From NCBI GenBank assembly GCA_031771865.1, contig JASISA010000026.1, positions 682,001 through 746,000 on the forward strand: a stretch of 64,000 bases of DNA, read 5' to 3'. Position 1 is the first letter of the stretch. Every line of letters begins with the position of its first letter. The position numbers were made by a program, and so were the translations under genes. Under the pieces are notes generated by a model, which did no database searches, had not been told where the DNA came from, and worked only from the letters and a program-made list of their open reading frames with translations. Below are positions 10,713 to 21,079 of the stretch, piece by piece. The stretch comes from Nothophaeocryptopus gaeumannii. Its lineage: Eukaryota > Ascomycota > Dothideomycetes > Mycosphaerellales > Mycosphaerellaceae.

Positions 10713-11084
10713 ATGAGATCCATGCTGTTCATCTTTGTCGCCTCGCTGACGACTCTGATCTCGGCCCTCAATCCCAAATGCGCACCTGGTGGTATCTTCG
10801 ACCTTTCTACATGGACTCTCTAACTTCCCGCAGGAAATCCCGGCAATCCAGACACAAAGAGCTCATCGCAACTGGAAGGCTGCAACGGCTATGAAGACTT
10901 CTCGACATTTTTCACCGAAAGCGGTGATGGCGCCTTGGTCATGAAAGTCTGCGGCTCCCTATCCTCATGCGGATGTGTCACCACACCGAATAGCAAACAC
11001 TGTAGGACCGAACTTCGCGAGAATGAGAATTGGTCTCCTACTGGGGCAAAGAATAGACTCAAAGCTACTGTCTCGGTTCCTCGG
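10713..11084 (+). pseudogene. Polysaccharide lyase family 7 (alginate lyase-like), 5' part, interrupted by transposon
   Basis: The frame starts with a signal peptide (MRSMLFIFVASLTTLISA) followed by L-N-P-K-C-A-P-G-G, the usual N-terminus of secreted fungal PL7 enzymes. At the expected W-S-L-Q-L-P position the sequence reads W-T-L-stop-L-P: a TAA where Gln is expected, a C-to-T change compatible with RIP. Reading on in the same frame gives L-E-G-C-N-G-Y, F-F-T-E-S-G-D-G-A-L-V-M-K and the catalytic-groove motif R-T-E-L-R-E. The frame then runs into the left terminal repeat of a 4.8 kb element. The 3' part continues at 15911. PL7 enzymes cleave uronic-acid polymers by beta-elimination outside the cell; this copy is dead. 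Confidence 0.85.
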
Positions 11085-11120
11085 CAGAGCCCTGTTCATG
11101 ACTAAGGGTCATATCAACTT
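11082..11120 (+). repeat. Left terminal inverted repeat (39 bp)
   Basis: This begins CGGCAGAGCCCTG and ends ATATCAACTT. It is identical over 39 bp to the reverse complement of 15872-15910. The conserved core may start at CAGAG (11085). Confidence 0.95.
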
Positions 11121-11451
11121 CATAATGTCACGTTACTTTGACCTCAAATCTACCAACCTCAGTTACACTAATATGGCCCTTTCTCATCTATACAGGCGTC
11201 GCTATCGCCTAAAACACTGCAGCACACTCGCAGATTTGCCTGCGCGGCTTGCTGTTGTTATGAAGCAGTCATAGCTGGACAATAGCAGGCTGCGTAGGCC
11301 GTATTGCTATTTTGAACTGATGCTATTGTAAGTACTACTATTGTCCTTTTCACTCGCAGCACTCGTATATCTACTCTTTCTTTCCTTTTGCTTACTATCT
11401 TAGCTACATCAACATTCTCCCCGTCAAAACTACAAGAATACTACTGCCGCG

Positions 11452-12135
11452 ATGTCTCAATTCCGCCAACCAACCACTACTACCACCACCGACTTCTGGC
11501 ATGTCGAAGACTATCAATGGAACGAGTGGGTAGCCAGCAGCGAGTCTACCAATAGCAAGGAGCGCAAGTCAGCTTTGAACAATTTGCGGAAGTTTGATAC
11601 GGCTGGCCGTATCATGGAGACTAATGAAGGTGAGTTAATTGACTCGTAGCTATTTGAATCTACTCGCAGACACACTCGTAGGCAAAGCCGCTCTATCCCC
11701 TTGCCCGTGGTGCGAGTGCAAGAAGAATCCGCAGCCCTGTATGGTGTTCAAAGACCGTGGAGATCTTGCGTGTGCCTATTGCAAGCGGCATGGAAAGTCT
11801 GGCTGCCTTGCCAATGAAGCCAAGGCTGAAGATGAAGACGAAGATGAAGATGAAGATGAGGAGATGGAGGATGTCGACGAAGGTGGTGTGCTTGTCGAGC
11901 CTGCGCGAGTGCTGTGAGTGCTGCGAGTGGAGAGACTGCTGGTCTGCGTGCTGAGAACGAGAGCCCAAAGACTAAGGTTACTGATTTGGAGGCTCGTTTG
12001 GTTGCCATTGAGGCTAAAGTGTCTAGTCTTGACACTGAGATGGAGGCTGCTCGTCGTGCTGGCTTTGTGGGCTTTCGTCTCGGCGCCTTTGAGAGCAGCT
12101 TGGTAGACAAGACTACCGGCAAACCTTGGTACTAG
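11452..12135 (+). CDS. Element-encoded zinc-cluster-like protein with coiled coil
   Basis: Exon 1 is 11452-11629 and exon 2 starts at 11670 (donor GTGAGT, acceptor CGCAG, phase 1), giving a start MSQFRQPTTTTTTDFW. Exon 2 encodes C-P-W-C-E-C-K-K-N-P-Q-P-C and, after nine residues, C-A-Y-C-K-R-H-G-K-S-G-C. This C-x2-C-x8-C...C-x2-C-x7-C pattern is close to a Zn2Cys6 cluster. An acidic (E-D)n tract follows. The frame stops at 11917, but the next frame (from 11914, T-D-L-E-A-R-L-V-A-I-E-A-K-V) encodes a coiled coil ending at 12135, so there is either a 1-nt shift or an unplaced intron. It lies wholly inside the transposon and may be an accessory DNA-binding protein. Function is unknown. Confidence 0.5.
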
Positions 12136-12380
12136 ATAGCAGTGTCAAAAACAGTGCTGCGAGTACCTGAACCTGAATCTCTGCGAGTGCCTGAACCTGA
12201 ACCCATTCCTACATACGAGATATATCTACCAACTAAAGAAATTAATTACCCTTCATCGACCTGTGTCTTCCGCGTTGACGGCTCCACAACCAGCTTCTTC
12301 CTTGGCTTCTTGATATGCGTCTGGGCTGGTTCAGCAAGTGTTGGAGGTGCTGGATCAGCTACAGTTGTTGGAGGTGCTGA

Positions 12381-13881
12381 TTACAGTTGTTGGAGGTGCT
12401 GGTTAAGCAGTTGTTGAGGTGTTGGTTCAGCAACAGGCACTGATTCTACCTGCTCCAGCGGAGCAGCGACTTGCTGCTGTATAGCCTCCTCAACAAACAA
12501 CGGCACCTCTGTCTGCTCAATAATAGTATCCAGCCTCGAAAAGTATCGCGAGTTGGTTCTACGACCTCCATAATCTTCTTCAACAATAGAGCCTTGGGTT
12601 CTTCTTAGAAGCGAACCATTCACTCGGCGAGTCAAAGCTAAAACTACTGCTTGATTGATCGCTAGCCTCGCTGGTTAGATCAATGATCCTGCACCAGCCG
12701 GAATGCGACAAGGACGTACCGATAGACCAGCGTTGCCTTTAGTAGGTGATGAGGCGACAATTCACTGCTGGCCTGCGTTTGTGTCCACTGCAGCAGTACT
12801 CGTAGCAGCACTCGCAGCAGCCTCGCGAGCCGCGTATGCCAACGTTGAAGAAGTCAACTGCGCACGGCGAAAGACTGCGGCCGGCGGCGAATTGTAGCGG
12901 GTCACTCGTATCCGCATTGGCAGCACTCGTAGTAGATTTGGCTGGACTCGTAGTACTGTCGTCCTGATCCGCTATTCCGCGTTGGCCGACTGGTTTCGTA
13001 TTCCAGCGTCTGACCCGATTGACGAGAATTACCACCTTGATATGGACTGTCGCATTCAATGCTGACCATGGACTGCGATGAAATGGCAATAGCATCTCTT
13101 CGAGGTCATCCGATAGTAGATTGTGTCTGCTGGGCGGATTGGTTCGTTGGTATCCTCATCAAAAGATACACAAAGGAAGGAGTCTTGATGCGGGTGTATC
13201 AACCATTGCTGTAAAGTTGGTCCAGCAGCCGGAACAATAACAGTAGAATAGAGCCAGTTCCTACGCATGTCTTCGTTGCGGCTCGGCAGCATATCAACCA
13301 TATGTTGATAAGTATCAAAGAAGCCGTCCAGTCGCCATCTTTGTATAAGCTCCGGTTCATCGTAGTGCCAAACATCCGGAGTTGACAACGCTGAAGCCTT
13401 TTGCTTCTTGTTCTTCGGCGTACGAATATTGACAAGCACTGTAAAAGCCTCGCACCGAAAGTGAATCTCTCGGCGTTGGGCTTTACCCTTGCCCTTGCCC
13501 TTGGATGAAGAGGTAGATAGTGGTGCACTCGCACTCGCACTCGTAAGGAGCTGGCGATGCAGCTGGACGAGATCTTGCGGTTGGTAGAAGCCTTAGGACT
13601 GAGGGGATCGATACCAGCGTTGCCAATATTGCGGCTGTGTGACTTCTTATTCTGCTGAAGAACGGTGTTACCCACGGTTCGAAGAGGTAGTGCCGAAACC
13701 TTGAAAGCCAGTATATGTACTGAGAGGCTCCAGCTCCAATAAGCGCACTCGCAGCACTCGTAGAGGCTCCAGAAGCTGCTCCAGTAGGCGCACTCGCAGC
13801 ACTCGTAGCTGCTGGCCGTGCTGCTAGTAGTGGAGAGGATATGAGAGGCCCGTCATCTTCTCGGTAATGAGGATTGTGCAC
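12381..13881 (-). pseudogene. Element-encoded minus-strand ORFs, unknown, frame-broken
   Basis: Several minus-strand frames are probably exons of one or two genes. One starts near 13.9 kb with F-R-C-P-Y-C-L-V-H-N-P-H-Y-R-E, a possible zinc finger. A frame at 13439-13056 contains D-V-W-H-Y-D-E-P-E-L-I-Q-R-W and H-P-H-Q-D-S-F-L-C-V-S-F-D-E-D. The frames are separated by stretches packed with CACTCG repeats, which look intronic or low-complexity. I recognise no family and cannot give a reliable gene model. The segment could be the 3' part of the transposase transcript or a separate accessory gene. Confidence 0.35.
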
Positions 13882-14442
13882 AAGGCAATAGGGGCATCGG
13901 AAAACGTTGCCAAGATCACAGTGATATCACTTGCTTCTTGGACTGCGCACAGAACTTAGTCCACTCAAGATCCATTGTTGAAGAAGGAGGTAACGCTGAA
14001 TACCTTTAAAGTGGCTGACCAGCAGCCTCAAATACTGCTCTGGTTCGGTCACTCGGCTGCCTCTGTGTACTAGCAGCAGGCGTTTCAAACTCCGGCAGAT
14101 CTCCGCCATTGTTGACATACTCATGCGCTGCAGTGCGGAGGTGATGGTATGCATGAACATGCAGCTTTTTTGCGGCCCAGGCAATGCTGATTCCTCACCA
14201 CCATGAAACATGATTGGATAGCCGCTAGTATGAAGCATATCATTACACCACTCGAGAGGTATTGGAGGTAGATATGCGAGCAAATCTGCGAATAGAATCA
14301 GCTGGAGTGAACTACTAAGTTCCAGCTTACAGCATCCCCTGCGAGCCTGCGAGTGCCGCTGCGAGTGACATGGGCAGCTACGAGTGCCGCTGCGAGTAAC
14401 ATGGGCAGCTACGAGTGCCTACGAGTGGCTCCGAGTTACGAG
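13526..14442. repeat. Dense CGAGTG/CACTCG iterations inside the transposon
   Basis: Examples are a triple CACTCG run at 13526-13547, a twice-repeated GCGCACTCGCAGCACTCGTAG-like unit at about 13745 and 13790, and TGGGCAGCTACGAGTG repeated within 14349-14442. Similar copies lie throughout the element, for example near 11350, 11660, 11910, 12800, 12900, 15245 and 15790. Many fall in predicted introns or between ORFs. Confidence 0.7.
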
Positions 14443-15786
14443 TGTACACCGCTACTTACCAACTCTGCAATCTTGTCAACCCATTGCTGTAAAACCGATC
14501 TTCAGTATCCAGTAAATGCCGCGTAGAAGTCACCGCCGTGAAGCTCCGGATAGTCGTAGAGATTGTTGGGCTCTCCAGCTACATGCTTAGCAACTGTCTG
14601 TTCGTTGTGCTTACGGATTGTATGAGTATTCCAGCAGTGTACAAACTCTCCAGTTGTATACCTCATTACAGGGATGTAGATTGCAGAGCCAGGCAATACG
14701 ATCTGCTTTAAGAGCTGCGTTATAATGCCCTTCCTCTCGGAGTTGATTGAAATAGTCTCTCCAGCGGTTGAATACTGACTTTGCTGCCTCGCCCCACCAG
14801 TGCTCAATAGTCTGATTTCCTTTGCTTGTTGTATACCAGAAGGCATCGCTGAAAGTGATATGTTCGCTAGCAAAGGTGCTCACGTAGGAGAAGATGTGCG
14901 TCCGCAAGCATTGGAGTTTCAACGCCCTGATCAGATCGTATGATATTAGGCATACGGCCGGCCTTGTAGATCGTGATGATGTACTGTGCAAAAACCGAGA
15001 ACTTGGTCTTAGCTAGCGGCCCAACAAAGTACCAGATAATCTTCCTTGAAAAAGACGTCGATACAGGCGTAGATCGAGCATCCATAATCAGCCAGCTTAC
15101 AAAAAGCATCAATAGAGTATACATCATCAGCTCCTCGAGCTTGAGGCCTTACGCTACATGAGGTTTACTGCGTTTACCAGGTCGACGGCTCTCAAAAGCT
15201 GCTGGCACCTTGGCACGGGCAATACGGAAGATGCGGTCTCTACGAGTGATCAGCGAGTGCAGCCTACGAGTGCGAGTGCCTGAGTGAATGAATACAAAGG
15301 CGTACCTGCCAATGAAGTGCCATTTCTCACGAATAGTTTGGGCCAACTTTGCGATATCCAAAGTCCTGTGCAGCACCATGCCCAAGCACATGGTCCAATG
15401 CCTCGCTAATAGCGGCATCCACCTCTTCAGAAGATTCTGCTGGGTACCTCTTATATAGGCCTATATCACGCCTCAACCGCTGATATTGTATGAGGGAGAT
15501 ATTGTAGCCATCTGCCTGTAGATACTGAACTTCCCTCATCTTTGTACGAGTACAGCCAGAAACGCTCAATAATACGGGCTCTGAGGGCATTGTCTACCTG
15601 TAGAGGAGCCTGTCGAATACGAGCACCCACTGCTTCAGCCTCCCTCTTCAGAGTCTTGACAGATATATCAATATCGTAGTAGGTTCGTAGATTATCGCAT
15701 ATCGCAGTGTATTCGCGTCGGTCAAAGAAGATCCAGTGCTCAATCTGGGCTCGCACGGGCTCGAGGTCAACGGTATGAGGCGCCAT
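13927..15786 (-). pseudogene. Integrase-core (DDE) transposase, frameshifted
   Basis: The start is at 15786 (MAPHTVDLEPVRAQIEHWIF), leading into an N-terminal helical/HTH region and then, after a frameshift near 15.53 kb, Q-A-D-G-Y-N-I-S and R-L-R-R-D-I-G-L-Y-K-R. An intron near 15300-15240 (donor GTACGC, acceptor CGTAG) contains CACTCG repeats. The catalytic core follows in shifting frames: A-C-I-D-V-F (first Asp), F-S-R-K-I-I-W-Y-F-V-G, I-R-S-D-Q-G-V-E-T (second Asp) and T-I-E-H-W-W (Glu), then W-R-D-Y-F-N-Q-L. A second likely intron (about 14460-14289) is filled with the same repeats, and L-P-P-I-P-L-E-W-C-N lies after it. At least three frameshifts make it inactive as read. Related integrase-core proteins occur in fungi and fish transposons. 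Confidence 0.65.
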
Positions 15787-15871
15787 ATGCACTTGCGAGT
15801 GCAGGTACGAGTGTAGGCACGAGTGTAGGGCAATATAACGAGTGTAGATAAGAGTGTGGAAGCCGAGGCGA

Positions 15872-15910
15872 AAGTTGATATGACCCTTAGTCATGAACAG
15901 GGCTCTGCCG
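15872..15910 (-). repeat. Right terminal inverted repeat (39 bp)
   Basis: This is the exact reverse complement of 11082-11120. It ends CTCTGCCG, immediately followed by the resumed lyase sequence. Confidence 0.95.
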
Positions 15911-16281
15911 CTCAGCCGGATGACAGTCAATACGGGACCTGTATCGGACAGATCCACATTGATGATTCCATATCTGCGAAGCCGGGTGTGCGAGCTGTAC
16001 TAAAGCAAGAACAGCGACTCGAATATGGGAGTGGAGCAAACTAGGAGCGGTGGGAATCAGATCGTTAAGAAGTCGATAATGTACCTGCTGGCGACCAATT
16101 CGCGCACGAGATTCGATATGAAGGAGGCAAGCTGAGTGTGGGTATCAATGGCGGAACGCAGCAGTCTCTTCCGACCTACTCGTTGAACAACCCGCAAAGC
16201 TACTTCAAAGCCGGCAATTACAATCAAGGGAGCTCCGCGAGCGATGTGCATTTTCTAGCGATTGCAGCACAACACGCTTGA
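15911..16281 (+). pseudogene. Polysaccharide lyase family 7, 3' part
   Basis: This continues the gene begun at 10713. It reads P-D-D-S-Q-Y-G-T-C-I-G-Q-I-H-I-D-D-S-I-S-A-K-P, including the QIH motif that carries the catalytic histidine of PL7. It then shifts frame to V-C-E-L-Y-stop-S-K-N and M-G-V-E-Q-T-R-S-G-G-N-Q-I-V, and shifts again to V-P-A-G-D-Q-F-A-H-E-I-R-Y-E and Y-F-K-A-G-N-Y-N-Q-G-S-S, the C-terminal YxKAGxYNQ motif, ending at a TGA at 16279-16281. Two frameshifts and one further stop come on top of the insertion and the upstream nonsense codon. Confidence 0.85.
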
Positions 16282-16317
16282 TCTGAAGAGCTCCATAGAT
16301 TCTATCGTGTCATTCTA

Positions 16318-18288
16318 TCACTCAACCCTCAACACCCTCCTCAGAACCCTCTCCATCTCCGCCGTCGGATCAGCCTCTTTCTTCAACATACTCCCATCCC
16401 TCCACCTCCACGCCACAATATTATCCGGCCTTACCAGCACCGCACCACTAGGCGCTATCTCTCTCTGCTCCGCCCACTCACCAGCCACATCCCTGAACCC
16501 ATCTTCCTGGTCAATAACAACCAGCTTAACCATTTCATGCTCCACAGCTTTCCAACACCCCGAACTCGTCAACAGCAAGAAGCGATCTTGCGGAACAAGC
16601 CATCTCGTTGACACCCTCTCGCCATTTGCATCTTCGAGCCAAGCGTGTGGCATCTGATGCCCAGGAACCGTACAAGGCCTGTACTCGCAAGACTCAAACT
16701 CCCCATTCTCAGTGACCTGCGGGCTCTTATATTCCTCCTCCCCATCATAGATAGACGACATATCATACCACCACCCCGCTTCAGCACCCAACGCATAAAA
16801 TTCAATATCTAAAACTTCAATAGCTTTCTGCACCGCTTCTCGTTTCCCCTCATCTTGCGCAGTTTGGGGTTGGAAATAACTCTCCATCGCAGCTATATTC
16901 TCCTCCACACTCTGCTCGGGCGCTATACCGATCGCGTGATCAAGCACCCCTGAATGAGAACGCATGTTATGCACCCCTGTCTTTGCGACTCGTTCGCCAA
17001 TGGGGCGGCGTTCAGTTGCGTAGCTTGATAGGAGACCCGCGAACTTGAGAGGGTTGGGCGATTTGAGAGCCATGGCGAGTTTCCAAATGAGATTGTCGGT
17101 GTCTTGGAAACCGGTATTGCCGCCTAGAGCGCCCCAGGGACAGATACGATGCGCGGCGTCGCCGACGAGAAAGATGCGGCCGTGTTTCGGGGACTGGTAT
17201 TTTTTGGCCCATTTTGCTTGAAGGAACCAGTGGGAGATGCTGAGGATTTCGGTTCTGGATTCTAGCTCTGGCACTTTCAGGGTCCTGTGGACTCTGGCTA
17301 ATGCGTCTTCTTTCGTGAATGGTTTGGATGTCTCGTGCGGTAGTCTGCCGATAATCATACTGTACTCTTCGGTTTCGGGGTCTCTTGGATACGGGCCTAA
17401 ATGGTATAGGACGCCTGACCTGGTGCTGCCTCCTAGCTCAGGGTTGACGAACCAGTGGATGAGGGTCTTGAGGTTCTCTGGTCCGGGCATGTATTGCATA
17501 ATTGGTGCTCTGACGTGGGCAGTCACCATGTCGGCGATATCTGACTCTCCTTCCCAGCCGATGCCAAGGTGGTCTGTGAGGAAGCGTCCACCGTCTGCGC
17601 CGACCACAAATTGAGCCCTGATGGTGTGGCCTACGGAACGATCAGCGCTATCTCATTCGCACTCTGCATGGTCGAGACTTTTGCGTGCAGAATGACAGCA
17701 GTGCGCCGATAGTGTATCAGCCTCAAAGCACAACACCGCCGCGTACCCGCTGCCCTGTGTTGACTTACTCGACATATCCTCACCAAACCGACGGTGATAA
17801 TTGACGTATACGCCGTCTTCATCCTCCTCCACAGCATCGACTTCGTGATGAAAGAAGATACCCCCAGGATTCAAATCTTCCGCCATCTTCCTCAGCAGCG
17901 GTTCCAATCGCAGTTGTGCCAAGTTTGCATACGGGCTCGGACTAGCCTGAGCGTACGCCTTTCCCCTGTCGGTCTTGCTCAAATTATACCCAAATGCTTC
18001 TCGACTCGCAATTTCCCTCCCAGTAGGGCCGAGAGACGTCCACCAAGCGCTTATCGCAAAGCTTTCGGGAGGAGCACCGACGCGGCGGACCTCATCCTCC
18101 ATCCCCATCTTTCGAAAGATCTCCATAGTTCGATTGTGCATTCCAATGGCTTTTGGCACGATCGAGGTTGATCGTTGTCGCTCGAAAAGGACATGGTTGA
18201 TGCCTTGCAAGGAAAGGAGAATTGATGATGCCAGACCAACCTCGCCACCTCCGACCACGACGACAGGTGTATCAATTGGAGCTTCCAT
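16318..18288 (-). CDS. FAD-dependent monooxygenase (PheA/TfdB family)
   Basis: Exon 1 is 18288-17769 and exon 2 is 17630-16318. The 138 bp intron (GTAAGT donor, CGTAG acceptor, phase 1) joins to 610 residues. The N-terminal FAD-binding turn is V-V-V-V-G-G-G-E-V-G-L-A-S-S. The mid motif V-V-G-A-D-G-G-R contacts FAD and NAD(P)H, and G-R-I-F-L-V-G-D-A-A-H-R with G-G-N-T-G-F-Q-D is the ribityl-binding GD motif. A C-terminal thioredoxin-like domain follows, as in phenol hydroxylase-type enzymes. It would hydroxylate an aromatic substrate with NAD(P)H and oxygen. It is tail to tail with the lyase pseudogene, only 36 bp away. The substrate cannot be inferred. Confidence 0.92.
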
Positions 18289-18868
18289 CTTGCTTGCTTC
18301 CAAGTTGCGAGACCGGTGCGTAGTATTTCTTGCTATGCTGAAATTGACCAGTAACGGTTCGTTCTGATGTAGTCAAAGAGTCTTAGGTTCAAATGCTCCC
18401 TCGCTATCTCAATACCGAAGTGACCGAGGAGTTGTTTTCCATGAAATGCCCTCTGTTCATGAGTACCATTTGGCATTAGTGAGCTTTTGTTACACCACCG
18501 ATTCTTATACTGTGATGTTCCAAGGTAAGCTGAAGTCAGAGCTGAAGAAGCTTCACTCCCGAGTCCGAGGATCGCCGGCCGAAGGATGCCTGCTGTGAGG
18601 CTTCATCGAAGAATCCCATGTATCAGTTCATTGTTGAAGATATTTATGTGGACTGTCTTGAGTGGCATTAAAACCGCTTTTCCACAAGTTGTTGACCACA
18701 TTGAGGTGGAGTCGTGAACTCCACCTGCCGTTCCTCTCGGCCCGGGGCCATGCTGGTCCGGAAAAGGCGCTGATCGACAGCTGACTGTCGTTCGAAAGTG
18801 CTGTCATTGCCCCGTGGGGCGACGGGGAGCGTCAAGAGTCTCTCCACGGAGTAATTTGATGAAGGACT
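18289..18868. other. Intergenic, no gene recognised
   Basis: This 0.58 kb spacer lies upstream of the monooxygenase and downstream of GPN2. It should contain the monooxygenase promoter. No ORF of note. Confidence 0.4.
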
Positions 18869-20116
18869 TCATGTCTTCTTGACAGCCCTGGTACCGCCGC
18901 TGGTTCCATTCTTGGCTTGCTGTTCTCGCCAGCGTCGTTGCTCCGCTAAGAGCTCGTCTTCGTCGTCTTCCATTGGCACATCGTCACTGGTAGTAGTAGT
19001 CCGCTTCACCTCCGCAGCAGCTTTCTCCGGCAAAGCTCCCGCCAGTCGAGCCTCCTCTTCCCAGGCCTTCCTTTCCAACTCATCGAACTCTTCTCTCCTC
19101 TCGATCCACCTCTCTTGCACATCTCTGATTTCCATCTTTCCGTAATTCTCACCCATAGCCTGCGCCCAAATACTTGCCTCATCATTCAGGGTACGGCCTT
19201 CCTCGTCCGTTGCACGCGCTCCTGCGAAAACATAGCCACTCGCTCGATCGATTGCTCGGAGCAATGCGGCCATACTCTGTCGGTCTTCAACCGCAAGTAG
19301 TTCGAATCCGATTAAGCCGTTGTCTTCAATGAGGCCAATCAAGGCTTCGTTAAGCGCATCCCATTTGCCTGACGCGCCGCCTCCGGACGCCGCCTGTTCT
19401 TTCGATAGGACCGGAAGCAGGTGGTGCAGATCTTGCACTTCGGTGTAGAAGTCCAAGTTGAATGGCAGGTCATCGCCTCCGACAGACTTCAAATTGTCGA
19501 TCTTGGTCAAGACGTTGACTGCTGGGTATGGTAGGTGCAACATTCCTCGCAAACAGAGAACGAGTGAGCTGAGATATAAGGAGGGTCGAGTAAGAACCAC
19601 TGAGTCAAGCAGCTGGAGTATGCATATCTACTACAGTGTCAGTCAGCGGAGTGGAAGACCGACGAGGAAGTCACAGTACCCGGTAGCCAAGCTTTTCCAG
19701 TCTGTGCAGAATATTTGGCAATGCGTTGTGATGTGTGGTGAGCTCAGGTTGTCCAGGTGGGTCTAGAATTATTGTTTCTTCTGTACAGCTGTCAGTATGA
19801 ACCATGCGCCAGAAGATCACGCTGCCATACCACAAACCTCGACCTCTTTCCCAAGCCATTCAAAATTTTCCTCAATCTCCTCCATAGCCCAAAGAACGCC
19901 ACCATTCGGGCCCAACTCCTCACGTTCCATCACGTCCTCAACGCTGACCAAGTCTCGCACGTCAAACGACGCATCGTACGGTATATTCTCATTCGCAGGA
20001 TCCAGATTGCCTACCGAGCATGGTCTGGCGACGGCTCGCATGAACTGTTGAAGGCCATTGCAGAGCGTGGATTTACCAGCGCCAGGCGGTCCGATGGGCA
20101 CTAATATCGTGCGCAT
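18869..20116 (-). CDS. GPN2: GPN-loop GTPase 2
   Basis: Three exons (20116-19831, 19780-19680, 19627-18869) encode 381 residues. The P-loop is at the very N-terminus (I-G-P-P-G-A-G-K-S-T), followed by N-L-D-P-A-N-E, the diagnostic L-G-P-N-G-G loop, L-D-P-P-G-Q-P-E-L (G3), and N-V-L-T-K-I-D (G4 region). The C-terminal third is a lysine/glutamate-rich helix with an acidic tail. GPN proteins form dimers and are needed for assembly and nuclear import of RNA polymerases II and III. Exon 3 opens after a tandem TAGTAG acceptor; only the second AG keeps the frame open. Divergent from QCR8, about 0.96 kb away. Confidence 0.93.
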
Positions 20117-21079
20117 ACTGGAGGGAGTGTAGTGTTTTCGACGAACTGGACTGCGATGAACGTGAAGTTGTCGTAAAGATGGAAAAACGCTTTAGAAGGA
20201 GCAAACTGTTTCATGTGAAGAACGCGTTTTGCGGTGACGCACGCCAAGACTCCAGACGCGCTTCTTTCAGTTCCGCATCAACAACACCTTGCCTACTATC
20301 GACCTTGAGCGAATATATGCAATAGTTGAGGGCGAGTCTTGCAGAACGACCTGGATATACGACTATGTTGAATAAGACGGTCAAGATATCAGGTCGCTGT
20401 TCCTCACGGAAAGCCTTGGCGTCAAAATGGACCTGGATGTGTTCTCCGATCTGGTCTCTTGTCAACGACTCATGGACGACAAGAAAGACAGCAGGATAGT
20501 AGATTCTCAACTCGTCCTGTAGCGAGGTAGTGTCAGAGAACATTGCAAGTTGTGAAGTTGGTATTGAAGATGGCAGCCCGTCGCGACATGCATTCCGGTC
20601 TGGACCGGCATGAAGAACAGCCGCGTTCCGAATGACAGTAACCTCGTAACTCGTTCGACCGGAGATCTTTTTCAGAAGGCGTGTATTATTCTCCGGCCGC
20701 CGACACATCGCATCTTCTAGGCCTAGCTAATCGCCTTGTATGAAGTATTCGTCTCTTCATCATCGCATGTCGTTCAAGCCCTAGACCGAATCCGAATCTC
20801 CCCGAACCCCAAGCCGCCAGGAACAGGAAACCGCCCAAGCCAGCATCACGAGACAATCCTACCAACTTGGCCCTACTGATGGTCACGTTATACAGAAGAC
20901 GTGTTCCAAGACTCATATATTCGGCCGTTCAACTTCAACTATTTTTTCTCATTCTTGGATTGTTGATTGCTTGAAGCGCTGCTGCTGTTCAGATTTCCAT
21001 AACTGCAAAGATTGAAAGAGAAAGTGACTATTTGTTTCTTGGCACTCGGAGACAGGACAGTACAACCAGAGCTGTTACG
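20117..21079. other. Spacer between GPN2 and QCR8; doubtful ORF at 20211-20708
   Basis: A minus-strand ORF of 165 codons at 20211-20708 (M-F-S-D-T-T-S-L-Q-D-E-L-R-I-Y-Y near residue 56) has ordinary composition but no recognisable domain. It could be a small gene of unknown function or chance. The remainder holds the divergent GPN2 and QCR8 promoters. Confidence 0.3.

Larger units (their letters stand above)
11082..15910. mobile_element. 4.83 kb TIR DNA transposon with integrase-core (DDE) transposase, inserted in PL7 gene
   Basis: Two identical 39 bp inverted repeats bound the element, and the lyase reading frame resumes exactly beyond it. Joining the flanks after removing the element plus one degenerate 8 bp copy (TTCCTCGG left, CCGCTCAG right) restores the PL7 frame (V-S-V-P-R-P-D-D-S-Q-Y-G-T). 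A 2 bp duplication (CT) with the full 39 bp repeat also restores it, so the duplication length is unresolved. Inside are a plus-strand zinc-cluster-like gene (11452-12135), a minus-strand integrase-type transposase (about 13.9-15.8 kb) and further minus-strand ORFs (12.4-13.9 kb). The transposase resembles eukaryotic integrase-core elements such as IS3EU; superfamily placement is my inference. Frameshifts indicate it is no longer autonomous. Confidence 0.85.

Noticed and set aside
13526..14442. CRISPR-like array
   Set aside because: Repeats are short, irregularly spaced, lie in a eukaryotic transposon and have no uniform spacers.
11082..15910. Assignment of the element to hAT from the CAGAG ends and an 8 bp duplication
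   Set aside because: The 8 bp copies match at only four of eight bases (seven if transitions are allowed), and the transposase is an integrase-core type, not a hAT transposase.
18370..18420. tRNA-like GGTTCAAAT stretch
   Set aside because: No cloverleaf arms can be formed around it.
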